In this document: positions 55,779-64,000 of the stretch, in pieces
How positions within the stretch are numbered: position 1 is the first letter of the stretch
How the letters are laid out: each line of letters opens with the position of its first letter
Translations under genes and position numbers: made by a program
The notes under the pieces: model-generated
Seen by the model: the letters and a program-made list of their open reading frames with translations, nothing else
Told to the model about the DNA's origin: nothing
The model's database searches: none
Assembly (NCBI RefSeq): GCF_022539405.1
Contig: NZ_CP054394.1
Location: 2,178,501 to 2,242,500, forward strand
Direction: 5' to 3'
DNA from: Natranaerofaba carboxydovora
GTDB lineage: Bacteria; Bacillota; Natranaerobiia; Natranaerobiales; Natranaerofabaceae
Length of the DNA: 64,000 nucleotides

Positions 55779-57338
55779 TTAGTGTTTAAAATGTCTTGTT
55801 CCTGTGAAGAACATAGCTATATTATTTTCTTCGGCAAGCTTAATAGAGTCTTCGTCACGCTTAGAACCACCTGGCTGTACTATAGCTGATACACCAGCAT
55901 CTACTCCCTGCTGCACTGTATCATTAAATGGGAAAAATGCATCAGACGCCATAACACTTCCCTTTGCTTTCTCACCAGCCTCTTTTATAGCTATGTCAGC
56001 AGAGCCGACTCTTTTCATCTGTCCTGCACCAACGCCAACTGTCTGGCCGTCTTTAACAAGAACTATAGCGTTTGACTTAACATGCTTAACAACTTTGTAA
56101 GCAATTTCCAGATCTTTCATCTTATCCTCTGACAGATTTCCACCGGTCTTTTGCTCCCAGGTTTTTACACTTGCTGTTTTGTTATCTTTTTCTTGACATA
56201 TATATCCCCATGTGAGTGGTTTTATGTCTAGTTTAGTCCCTTCTCTACCATAATCTGTCTCAAGGACTCTAATATCTGGCTTTTTCTTAAATACCTCTAA
56301 AGCCTCTCTTGAGTACTGAGGCGCTATAACAACCTCAACAAAAATTTCTGTTATAGCCTCAGCAACTTCCTCACTGCACGGTCTATTTAGAGCTACTATT
56401 CCACCAAATATACTTACAGGATCACTGTCATAAGCTTTTCTGTATGCTGTAAGAAGATCGTCACTTACACCAACACCACAAGGGTTAGTATGCTTAACTG
56501 CTACAACACAAGGGTCGGTAAACTCTTTGACAAGGTTTAGGGCAGCTTCTGTATCATTAAGATTATTAAAGGATAACTCTTTGCCCTGATGCATCCTTAG
56601 ATCTACATCTTCTGTGTGATAGAATGCTGCATTTTGATGAGGGTTCTCACCATATCTTAAACTGGTCTTATTGAAAAACTCAATACTATCTTTTTCCTTA
56701 AATACTTCTGCATCATCTTCACCAGTATCAGTTTCTTTATCATCAATGTTTTTACTCAAATAGTCAACTATCACACTGTCATAATAATTAGTGTGTTGAA
56801 AAGCCTTTAAAGCAAGCTCTTTTCTAACAGATTCTCTTATCCCACCGTGGTTATCAAGTTCTTTTAAGATATCAGAATAATTACCTGGGTCAACAACTAT
56901 ACTCACACGGGGCCAGTTCTTAGCTGATGCCCTTATCATAGTAGGGCCGCCAATATCGATATTTTCTAGAGCATCATCCATCGTGACATCAGGCTTACTA
57001 ACAGTTTCTTCAAAAGGATATAGGTTTATTGCTACAAGATCGATATATGAAATACCATGCTCTTCAAGCTGTTTTTTATGTTCTTCATCTTCTTTAGCTA
57101 GAATACCCACATGAATATAAGGATGCAGTGTTTTTACCCTTCCACCCAAAATTTCCGGAAATGAAGTAATCTCACTAACTTCTTTATGAGGAATATCGTT
57201 TTCTTTTAGTTTTCTTGCTGTTCCACCCGTAGAGATTATCTCTACACCTTGATCTGCAAGCTTTGAAGCAAATTCCACCAAACCCGACTTATCTGATACA
57301 CTTATCAGCGCTCTTTTAACTTCTTTTACATCACTCAT
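55779..57338 (-). CDS. purH: AICAR transformylase/IMP cyclohydrolase PurH
   Basis: 519 residues. The N-terminal cyclohydrolase begins VKRALISVSDKSGLVEFA with ISTGGTARKLKE and FPEILGGRVKTLHPYIHVGILA. The C-terminal transformylase has LRYGENPHQNAAFY, AVKHTNPCGVG, SNAIVLVKDGQTVGVGAGQMKRVGS and SDAFFPFNDTVQQ. It does the last two steps to IMP. Its start overlaps purN by 8 bp. Confidence 0.97.
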   Translation of the reverse strand: MSDVKEVKRALISVSDKSGLVEFASKLADQGVEIISTGGTARKLKENDIPHKEVSEITSFPEILGGRVKTLHPYIHVGILAKEDEEHKKQLEEHGISYIDLVAINLYPFEETVSKPDVTMDDALENIDIGGPTMIRASAKNWPRVSIVVDPGNYSDILKELDNHGGIRESVRKELALKAFQHTNYYDSVIVDYLSKNIDDKETDTGEDDAEVFKEKDSIEFFNKTSLRYGENPHQNAAFYHTEDVDLRMHQGKELSFNNLNDTEAALNLVKEFTDPCVVAVKHTNPCGVGVSDDLLTAYRKAYDSDPVSIFGGIVALNRPCSEEVAEAITEIFVEVVIAPQYSREALEVFKKKPDIRVLETDYGREGTKLDIKPLTWGYICQEKDNKTASVKTWEQKTGGNLSEDKMKDLEIAYKVVKHVKSNAIVLVKDGQTVGVGAGQMKRVGSADIAIKEAGEKAKGSVMASDAFFPFNDTVQQGVDAGVSAIVQPGGSKRDEDSIKLAEENNIAMFFTGTRHFKH

Positions 57339-57978
57339 TGATTATAATCCACTTCCTTTCGTCTATTCTTTTTAAGTTACCAGTTACCAAAGCCCTTACA
57401 GCCCTTGGCAGTAGCTGCCATTCACGTTTTTGAATTCTTCCTTTTAGACTATCTGCAGTATCGTTTTCAAACACTTTTACCGGTCGCTGTATCAATATAG
57501 GACCTGTATCTACACCTTCATCAACAAAATGAACTGTACACCCCGTAAATTTAACACCATAATCAAGAGCTTCTTTAACAGAATTATCACCTGGAAATGC
57601 CGGCAAAAGAGAGGGATGAACATTTACAATTTTGTTTTTGTACTCCTTTACAAAAATTGACGTCAAAAGACGCATATATCCCGCAAGTATTATGTAATCA
57701 ACTTCTCGATCTTTTAGCTCTTTGATCATTTCCCTCTCCATAGCTTCTCTATTTTGATATCTTGAAGGATAAAAAATTCTAGTATCTATATTCGCTTTTT
57801 TAGCCCTTTTAAGAGCTACTGCCTGAGCGTTGTCAGTAATCAACAGCTCTATACTTGCAGGTATATAACCAGTATCGACAGAATCAATAATAGCTTGAAA
57901 ATTCGTTCCACTTCCAGAAGCAAGGACTGCTATTTTTTTCCCCTGACTTTTATCAGTTTTGTTAGTTTTATCAGTCAT
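57331..57978 (-). CDS. purN: Phosphoribosylglycinamide formyltransferase PurN
   Basis: 215 residues. KIAVLASGSGTNFQAIID at the start, LAGYMRLL, NVHPSLLPAFPG with the catalytic His, and TVHFVDEGVDTGPILIQ are canonical. It transfers formyl from 10-formyl-THF to GAR. A short charged N-terminal extension (TDKTNKTDKSQGK) is extra. Overlaps purM by 8 bp. Confidence 0.97.
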   Translation of the reverse strand: MTDKTNKTDKSQGKKIAVLASGSGTNFQAIIDSVDTGYIPASIELLITDNAQAVALKRAKKANIDTRIFYPSRYQNREAMEREMIKELKDREVDYIILAGYMRLLTSIFVKEYKNKIVNVHPSLLPAFPGDNSVKEALDYGVKFTGCTVHFVDEGVDTGPILIQRPVKVFENDTADSLKGRIQKREWQLLPRAVRALVTGNLKRIDERKWIIINE

Positions 57979-59053
57979 AGAAAATCACCGAATCTTCCAT
58001 ATTATTTTCACTTACATCTTCTTCTATATTCTCTTTTGGCATAACCTTTCCTATGATATTAGCCTCTTCATTTGATGAAGCAAATAGATCCATAGCTTTT
58101 TTGGCTTCACCTGCACCCAGTATTAATACAAAACCAATCCCTAAATTAAATGTTCGTCTCATTTCCTGCTTTGAGATATTACCTTCTTTTTGGATCAAAT
58201 TAAAAATCGAAGGCTCTTCCCAGGATGACTCATCCAAAAATGCAGCTAGTCCCTCCGGTAATATCCTGGAGATATTTTCAACCAATCCTCCCCCGGTAAT
58301 ATGAGCCATACCTTTGATCTCTATATCTTCATTAAGTAAAGAACCTACCTCCTTAACATATATACGTGTAGGTTCTAATAGCTCTTCGCCAAGAGGACGA
58401 TCAAGTTCTGGAGGTGTATCCTGTAGGCTATACTTGCCACCTCCACCCTCTTCTTCAAGCAAGACCTTTCTGACAAGAGAGTAACCGTTACTATGAATAC
58501 CTGTTGATGGAAGGCCTATCAAAACATCTCCATCTTTTATACCTTTACCATCAACTATCTTATCCCTTTCTACGCCTCCAACAGTAAATCCTGCCACATC
58601 AAACTCACCAGGGGGATAAAAACCCGGCATCTCAGCAGTTTCACCACCTAAAAGAGCACATCCTGCTTCTCTACAGGCGCTATCTATTCCTTTAATTATC
58701 TCTTCTACCTGACCCGGATCAAGCTTTCCCGTAGCTAAATAATCAAGGAAAAATAGAGGCTTTGCCCCCTGACACAAGACATCATTTACACACATTGCTA
58801 CAAGGTCTTTTCCAATGGTATCATAGATCCCCGTTTTAAAGGCCAGTCTTAGCTTTGTACCAACCCCGTCAGTTGCTGCAACAAGTACTGGATCTTTATA
58901 GGCACCACCAAGGGAGTAAAGGCCCCCAAACCCACCTATACCAGAAATCACTCTATCATCTGCGTTAGAATCAGTGATCTTCTTAATTCTATCAACAGCA
59001 TCCTGCCCCGCTTCAATATCAACTCCTGCTTTTTTGTAACTATCCTCTGTCAA
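57971..59053 (-). CDS. purM: Phosphoribosylformylglycinamidine cyclo-ligase PurM
   Basis: 360 residues from TTG behind GGAGG. Motifs: YKKAGVDIEAG, VAATDGVGTKLRLAFKTG, DLVAMCVNDVLCQGAKPLFFLDYLATGKL, GGETAEMPGFY and MAHITGGGLVENISRILP. It forms the imidazole ring of AIR. The C-terminus is slightly extended with acidic residues. It follows purF after a 48-bp gap that contains a repeat end. Confidence 0.97.
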   Translation of the reverse strand: MTEDSYKKAGVDIEAGQDAVDRIKKITDSNADDRVISGIGGFGGLYSLGGAYKDPVLVAATDGVGTKLRLAFKTGIYDTIGKDLVAMCVNDVLCQGAKPLFFLDYLATGKLDPGQVEEIIKGIDSACREAGCALLGGETAEMPGFYPPGEFDVAGFTVGGVERDKIVDGKGIKDGDVLIGLPSTGIHSNGYSLVRKVLLEEEGGGGKYSLQDTPPELDRPLGEELLEPTRIYVKEVGSLLNEDIEIKGMAHITGGGLVENISRILPEGLAAFLDESSWEEPSIFNLIQKEGNISKQEMRRTFNLGIGFVLILGAGEAKKAMDLFASSNEEANIIGKVMPKENIEEDVSENNMEDSVIFYD

Positions 59054-59078
59054 TTACGCCTCCCTCCTCCTTCTTTTA

Positions 59079-59098
59079 ATCTTGGTGCAAAAAAGTCA
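59079..59098. repeat. Solitary end of the palindromic element between purF and purM
   Basis: AATCTTGGTGCAAAAAAGTC matches the family end with small changes. It lies 3 bp from the purF stop. No arm or partner end is present. Confidence 0.7.
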
Positions 59099-59101
59099 CA
59101 C

Positions 59102-60526
59102 TTAGCACCCTGCCCACTCAATATCAACAAGCTTAGTGGGGTAATCACCATCAAAACAGGCAGTACAAAAGCCACCTTTGGTACCACCTATACTCTCTAC
59201 AGCCTTTATCATTCCCTCTTTACTTAAGAAACCAAGGCTATCAGCACCAATAGCTTCTCTTATTCCTTCCGTATCTTTCTCGGCACCAATTAGTTCACCT
59301 TTGCTCGAAGTATCAATCCCTAGATAACATGGATGGGTTATTGGTGGGGAGCTTATCAGCACATGAACTTCTTTTGCACCGGCATCTTTTAGCATTTGAA
59401 CAATTTTCATCGAAGTAGTTCCTCTAACAATTGAATCATCAACAAGGATAAGCCTCTGTCTATCAACTGTTTGGTTAACCGGGTTAAGTTTAAGTTTGAC
59501 ACCGAGCTCTCTTAATTTTTGGGTAGGTTGGATAAAAGTACGCCCAACGTAACGATTTTTTATTAGCCCCATCTCATATGAAATCCCAAGTTCTTCAGAT
59601 ACACCAGAAGCTGCAGACAAACTAGAGTCAGGTACACCGGTAACAACGTCAGCTTTCACCGGGTACTCCCTGGCAAGCTGTCTGCCAAGCTCTTTTCTAA
59701 CAAGATGAACATTTCTTCCATAAAGGTTACTATCAGGTCTTGATAGATAGATGTATTCAAAAATACAGAGACTACTTTTTTGCTCCTCCATAACATCTAT
59801 TGACCTTATACCCTGTTCGTCAATAACAACCATCTCACCAGGGTCTATATCTCTTACAAATCTTGCTCCAATGGTATCAAAAGCACAGGTCTCGGAAGCA
59901 AGAACATAACCTTCACCAATTTTACCAAGAGAAAGAGGTCTAATTCCATTTGGATCCCTAATTCCAATAAGTTTTGAAGGTGTAACAACCAAAAAACTAT
60001 AGGAACCTTTAATTTCTGGTATTGTTTCTTTTAAGGCATCTACAATATTGTCTTTTTTTGATTTTGCAATTAGGTGTGCTAAGATTTCGCTATCAGTAGT
60101 AGTTTGAAATATAGTTCCTTCTTCTTCTAATTCATACTTTAGCTTCTTAGAATTAACTAAATTCCCATTGTGAGAAAAGGCAAGTTTCCCAAGGCGACCG
60201 CTAATATATAGAGGCTGTGTATTATTAATTGAACTATCACCTGAAGTAGAATATCTTACATGCCCTATAGAGACTTTTCCTGTCAGCTCTGATAATCCTT
60301 TATCATCAAAGACTTCATTACAAAGTCCAAGTCCCTTTTGAATCCTAAAGTTTTCACCATCACCTGTTACTATCCCCGCACTCTCCTGACCTCTATGCTG
60401 CAGGGCATACAGGCCATAATAAGTCAACTTGCCAATCTCATCTATTGGCGCAAAAGCCCCAAAAACTCCACATTCATCCTTAGGTTTGTCAAAATTCTCA
60501 GTTATATTATTTAACTCATGGCACAT
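59102..60526 (-). CDS. purF: Amidophosphoribosyltransferase PurF
   Basis: 474 residues. A short propeptide precedes catalytic Cys 19 in [38 protein letters not shown] and SHNGNL complete the glutaminase. The transferase part has [14 protein letters not shown] and [30 protein letters not shown]-terminal CTAC and another Cys fit the Bacillus-type 4Fe-4S enzyme. It makes phosphoribosylamine, the first committed step. It overlaps purL by 16 bp. Confidence 0.97.
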   Translation of the reverse strand: MCHELNNITENFDKPKDECGVFGAFAPIDEIGKLTYYGLYALQHRGQESAGIVTGDGENFRIQKGLGLCNEVFDDKGLSELTGKVSIGHVRYSTSGDSSINNTQPLYISGRLGKLAFSHNGNLVNSKKLKYELEEEGTIFQTTTDSEILAHLIAKSKKDNIVDALKETIPEIKGSYSFLVVTPSKLIGIRDPNGIRPLSLGKIGEGYVLASETCAFDTIGARFVRDIDPGEMVVIDEQGIRSIDVMEEQKSSLCIFEYIYLSRPDSNLYGRNVHLVRKELGRQLAREYPVKADVVTGVPDSSLSAASGVSEELGISYEMGLIKNRYVGRTFIQPTQKLRELGVKLKLNPVNQTVDRQRLILVDDSIVRGTTSMKIVQMLKDAGAKEVHVLISSPPITHPCYLGIDTSSKGELIGAEKDTEGIREAIGADSLGFLSKEGMIKAVESIGGTKGGFCTACFDGDYPTKLVDIEWAGC

Positions 60527-62736
60527 GGGATACTATCCCTCCATTTTTTATTCAAAGTTTCAAAAGGAATAACCAATTCCTTGTCATTAACCACTAACCC
60601 CTGCTCTTTTTCTTTTACTTCCCCTATAACTTCTGCAGATATACCTGATTCTCTTGCTTTAGATAGTAATTTTTCTTTATTTTTTTGGGGTAAAGAAACA
60701 ACTACCCTTGACTGACTCTCTGAGAATAGAGCCGTGAATAAATCTTCACTGACTTTTGTCAGGTCAACTACCACTCCCCTGTCACCCTTTATCATACTCT
60801 CACTTAGCGCAGCTGCTAGCCCTCCCTCAGACAGATCATGAGCAGAGCTTAAGAGCTTTTCGTCATTGGCATTTATTATTAGCTCTTGCAGCCTATTTTC
60901 TTTTTGTAGGTCAATCTCAGGTGGTCTGCCGCTAGTTTTGCCAAGAAGATGATATACAATTTCCGAACCGCCAAATTCTTCTTTGGTATCACCAAGTAAA
61001 ACTATCAAATCTCCCTTTTCCTTGAAATCTGTAGTCAATCTATTGTTTACATCCTGGATAAGTCCTACCATACCAACAACAGGGTTTGGCTTAATTTGTC
61101 CATTTTGACTCTCGTTATATAGACTTACATTCCCACCTGTAACAGGCGTATCAAAAACCTTACAGGCTTCACTCATACCTTTTATTGCCATAGCAAGCTG
61201 ATAATACCCTTCGGCCTTTTCTGGAGAACCAAAGTTTAGACAGTTTGTTATTCCAAGAGGAGTTGCTCCTGCACAGGCTACATTCCTAGCAGCCTCTGCC
61301 ACAGCAATCTGTCCTCCGATATAAGGGTCTAGATAAACATACCTCGGGTTGCCGTCTGTAGATAAGGCTACCCCTTTGCCATTTTCTCTTATTCTTATCA
61401 TAGACCCATCCCCACCAGGGTTTATAACTGTAGAAGTCCTAACCATATAATCATATTGGCTATATACCCATTTTTTGCTAGCTATATTTGGAGAAGCTAA
61501 AAGATTTGTAAAAACTTCATCCATCTCATGATTATCCAAAATCTCTTTTTTTATTTGATCCGTGTATTCATCTTTATCTTTTTCTTGATTAAGTTCTTTT
61601 ATATATTGAGGTTTTACTATATCCCTCTTGTATTCAATAACATCATCTACAAGGGCATTAACAGGAATTTTTGCAGCTACTTTATCTTTATCCCTAACAG
61701 TTACATTTCTGTCCTCAGTAACCTCACCTATCTTTGTAGCTGTTAACTCCCATTTTTCTACAACATCTTTAATGTCATCTTCTTTACCTTTTTGTACGAT
61801 TACAAGCATTCTCTCCTGGGATTCACTAAGCATAACCTCATAAGGAGTCATCTTCTCTTCCCGGCGGGGAATCTTGTCCGAGTCAATTACAACACCTGTT
61901 CCCGCGCGGCTTGCCATCTCTGGTGCAGAAGATGTAAGTCCTGCTGCTCCAAGATCCTGGATACCAACCACAGCAGGAATCTTGGCTAATTCTTGACAAG
62001 CTTCCAAAAGAAGTTTCCCCATAAAAGGATCTCCCACTTGAACAGCAGGGCGATCTTCTTCAGATTCTTCAGTCAGTTCTTCCGAGGCAAAACTTGCCCC
62101 TCCAATACCATCTCTGCCTGTTTTTGAACCTACTAATATGAGAGAGTTTCCAACGCCTTTGGCAAAACCTTTTCTGATCTTATCTTTTTCTACAAGGCCT
62201 ACACACATTGCATTAACGAGAGGGTTGTCTTCATAAGAAGAGTCAAAATACACTTCTCCTCCAACAGTAGGAATTCCAACACAGTTGCCATATCCACCTA
62301 TCCCGGATACAACCCCATCAAATAAAAATTTAACTCTGTTATTATCCAAATGACCAAATCTTAACGAATTAAGGAGAGCTATTGGCCTTGCTCCCATGGC
62401 AAATATGTCCCGGAGTATCCCCCCAACACCTGTAGCCGCTCCTTGATAAGGCTCAATTGCAGACGGGTGATTATGACTTTCTATCTTAAAGGCAAGTCCA
62501 AGACCATCACCAATATCAAGCACACCTGCATTCTCTCCCGGGCCTTGAATCACCTGTTTCCCTTCAGTAGGGAATTCTTTTAACAGAGCTTTAGAATTTT
62601 TGTAACTGCAGTGTTCACTCCACATAACCCCAAACATTGCCAGTTCAAGGTCATTTGGTTCTCTATTCATAAGTTCTGTTATTTTATCGTACTCTTCTTT
62701 GGTTAGACCCACCTCTTTATACTTTGTTTGCTCCAT
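60511..62736 (-). CDS. purL: Phosphoribosylformylglycinamidine synthase subunit PurL
   Basis: 741 residues from ATG at 62736 behind GGAGGGAAG. Small-type Pur[125 protein letters not shown] and [17 protein letters not shown]. It works in a complex with PurQ and PurS to convert FGAR to FGAM. It overlaps purQ by 20 bp. Confidence 0.97.
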   Translation of the reverse strand: MEQTKYKEVGLTKEEYDKITELMNREPNDLELAMFGVMWSEHCSYKNSKALLKEFPTEGKQVIQGPGENAGVLDIGDGLGLAFKIESHNHPSAIEPYQGAATGVGGILRDIFAMGARPIALLNSLRFGHLDNNRVKFLFDGVVSGIGGYGNCVGIPTVGGEVYFDSSYEDNPLVNAMCVGLVEKDKIRKGFAKGVGNSLILVGSKTGRDGIGGASFASEELTEESEEDRPAVQVGDPFMGKLLLEACQELAKIPAVVGIQDLGAAGLTSSAPEMASRAGTGVVIDSDKIPRREEKMTPYEVMLSESQERMLVIVQKGKEDDIKDVVEKWELTATKIGEVTEDRNVTVRDKDKVAAKIPVNALVDDVIEYKRDIVKPQYIKELNQEKDKDEYTDQIKKEILDNHEMDEVFTNLLASPNIASKKWVYSQYDYMVRTSTVINPGGDGSMIRIRENGKGVALSTDGNPRYVYLDPYIGGQIAVAEAARNVACAGATPLGITNCLNFGSPEKAEGYYQLAMAIKGMSEACKVFDTPVTGGNVSLYNESQNGQIKPNPVVGMVGLIQDVNNRLTTDFKEKGDLIVLLGDTKEEFGGSEIVYHLLGKTSGRPPEIDLQKENRLQELIINANDEKLLSSAHDLSEGGLAAALSESMIKGDRGVVVDLTKVSEDLFTALFSESQSRVVVSLPQKNKEKLLSKARESGISAEVIGEVKEKEQGLVVNDKELVIPFETLNKKWRDSIPCAMS

Positions 62737-63430
62737 CCTCTTCCCTCCAGTAGCCAAGGATTGAATTAAATATTTTAAGTCCATCGTCCGAGCCCAAAAT
62801 CTCTTCTCCCACCCTTTCCGGATGAGGCATCATACCAAGGACATTTTTCTCTTTATTACAAATCCCTGCAATATTATACCTTGAGCCATTTGGGTTATTA
62901 TCTTCTGTGATATTGCCATCTATATCCGAATATTTAAATATAATTTGATTATTATCTTCCAAATCTTTGATAACATCATCAGATGCATAATAATTACCTT
63001 CATTATGGGCAATTGGTATTTTAAGAATTTCACCTTCACTGCACTTTGCTGTAAAAGGGGTATTATTATTTTCTACTTTTATATAGACATCATCACAAAT
63101 AAATTTCAGATTCTTATTTCTCATCAGAGCACCCGGCAAAAGGCCAGCCTCTACAAGTATCTGAAACCCATTACATATCCCTATAACAAGTCCACCTTTC
63201 GAGGCAAAGTCGACAATGTCTTTCATTATGGTTGAAAACCTGGCCATAGCACCGGGTCTAAGATAATCACCATAGGTAAAGCCCCCTGGCAAAATCACAC
63301 AATCTATATCACCCGGCAGAGAGTCTTCATGCCAGAGATACAAAGCCTCTTCTTCTAGGACATCCTTGACAAGATGGTATGAATCTAAATCGCAGTTAGA
63401 ACCGGGAAACATCACCACACCAAATTTCAT
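62717..63430 (-). CDS. purQ: Phosphoribosylformylglycinamidine synthase subunit PurQ
   Basis: 237 residues, a class I glutaminase. [14 protein letters not shown] at the start, [48 protein letters not shown] with the nucleophile Cys, and MMPHPER with the catalytic His. It supplies ammonia to PurL. It overlaps purS by 4 bp. Confidence 0.97.
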   Translation of the reverse strand: MKFGVVMFPGSNCDLDSYHLVKDVLEEEALYLWHEDSLPGDIDCVILPGGFTYGDYLRPGAMARFSTIMKDIVDFASKGGLVIGICNGFQILVEAGLLPGALMRNKNLKFICDDVYIKVENNNTPFTAKCSEGEILKIPIAHNEGNYYASDDVIKDLEDNNQIIFKYSDIDGNITEDNNPNGSRYNIAGICNKEKNVLGMMPHPERVGEEILGSDDGLKIFNSILGYWREEDGANKV

Positions 63431-63681
63431 GTTGATACCTCCACAATTTCGTATTCATAGTCTTCTATTACCGGATTTGCAAGTAATCTCTTGCACATCT
63501 CTTCTACGTTTTTTTCTGCTTCATTTTTTGATTCATTATCAAGCTCTAAGGTCATATATTTCCCTATGCGAACATCTTTAACTTCATCATAGCCCATGGC
63601 CGATAACGAGCTCTGTACTGCTTCACCCTGGGGGTCAAGAACTCCTTTTTTCAACATTACCTTTATTACTGCTTTGAACAT
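63427..63681 (-). CDS. purS: Phosphoribosylformylglycinamidine synthase subunit PurS
   Basis: 84 residues, the usual length. [44 protein letters not shown] is the PurS signature. It bridges PurL and PurQ in the three-part synthase. It begins one base after the purC stop and overlaps purQ by 4 bp. Confidence 0.97.
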   Translation of the reverse strand: MFKAVIKVMLKKGVLDPQGEAVQSSLSAMGYDEVKDVRIGKYMTLELDNESKNEAEKNVEEMCKRLLANPVIEDYEYEIVEVST

Positions 63682-64000
63682 CTACTGTTCACCTCCGGAT
63701 ATTCTCTGCAAGATTTCACTGTAGCCTTCTAGTACTTCCCCCATATCCTTCCTAAATCTATCCTTATCTAATATTTTATAAGTTTCTCTATCCCACAACC
63801 TGCATGAATCAGGTGAAATTTCGTCAGCAAGAATAATATTTTCATCAGAATCCCTGCCAAATTCTAGCTTATAATCAACAAGGAGTAAATCCCTTTCATT
63901 AAAATACGGCACAAGAAGTTCATTTATCTCAAGTGCTTTTTTGGTGACTGCTTCCACCTCTTCTTCAGTTGCTATCTCTAAATTCTTTATATGATATTCA
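63682..64000 (-). CDS. purC: SAICAR synthetase PurC, C-terminal part (cut by window edge)
   Basis: The frame is open to the right edge, 105 residues shown. It has the end of PurC: KKALEINELLVPYFNERDLLLVDYKLEFGRD, then NIILADEISPDSCRLWD, and DKDRFRKDMGEVLEGYSEILQRI. PurC adds aspartate to CAIR. First visible gene of the minus-strand purine operon, whose promoter and any PRPP-responsive or guanine riboswitch lie beyond the window. Confidence 0.96.
   Translation of the reverse strand, partial: EYHIKNLEIATEEEVEAVTKKALEINELLVPYFNERDLLLVDYKLEFGRDSDENIILADEISPDSCRLWDRETYKILDKDRFRKDMGEVLEGYSEILQRISGGEQ

Overview
The window reads as chromosomal DNA from an anaerobic, spore-forming, low-GC Gram-positive bacterium (Bacillota). 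Support: the sporulation pair ytrH-ytrI beside dnaE and ytoI, a SleB-type cortex hydrolase, a SpoIIE/STAS partner-switch module, a tungsten-type aldehyde:ferredoxin oxidoreductase, a 4Fe-4S ferredoxin and GatCAB. Many proteins carry acidic stretches (for example the DE-rich insertions of the gene at 2187-3659), which fits a salt-adapted lineage such as Natranaerobiales. That placement is inference; no rRNA or tRNA is present to test it.

Layout. 1-10 kb: the start of arginine deiminase (cut by the window edge), a polysaccharide deacetylase, a degenerate prepilin-peptidase-like protein, a DUF4015 protein, two HD-GYP proteins, a membrane-anchored serine protease, acylphosphatase and a kinase/antagonist partner-switch pair. 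10-22 kb: small membrane proteins, pyruvate kinase, dnaE, ytrHI, ytoI and a YcgR-N/MinD fusion. 22-32 kb: Fur and ArsR regulators, queG-trmL, nth, a cation efflux protein, ferredoxin and several small hypotheticals. 32-37 kb: SleB, then the tungsten-enzyme locus made of a 33-residue basic peptide gene, the AOR, a MoaD/ThiS-like protein and a radical SAM/SPASM maturase. 37-46 kb: a mixed region with UDG, isoaspartyl dipeptidase, a DUF362 protein, a CoA-type Nudix protein, a ParE/Phd toxin-antitoxin pair, tandem RNA uracil methyltransferases and azlCD. 46-54 kb: gatCAB and pcrA-ligA. 54-64 kb: the purine operon purC-S-Q-L-F-M-N-H-D on the minus strand, with purC running off the right edge.

Two signals stand out. 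First, a family of palindromic intergenic elements occurs at least nine times. All copies share an end related to GATTCTGGTGCAAAAAGTC; the two full copies (216 and 223 bp) fold as a cloverleaf-like set of nested stems in which paired positions change together, and shorter copies look like internal deletions. They sit just after stop codons and even inside the purine operon. Second, the tungsten AOR locus has a short basic peptide gene with its own strong promoter and terminator next to a SPASM radical SAM enzyme, an arrangement that suggests a modified peptide or peptide-derived cofactor.

Most genes are on the minus strand. Starts were moved where a clear ribosome binding site indicated an internal start. 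No CRISPR array, rRNA, tRNA, insertion sequence with a transposase, or prophage was seen.
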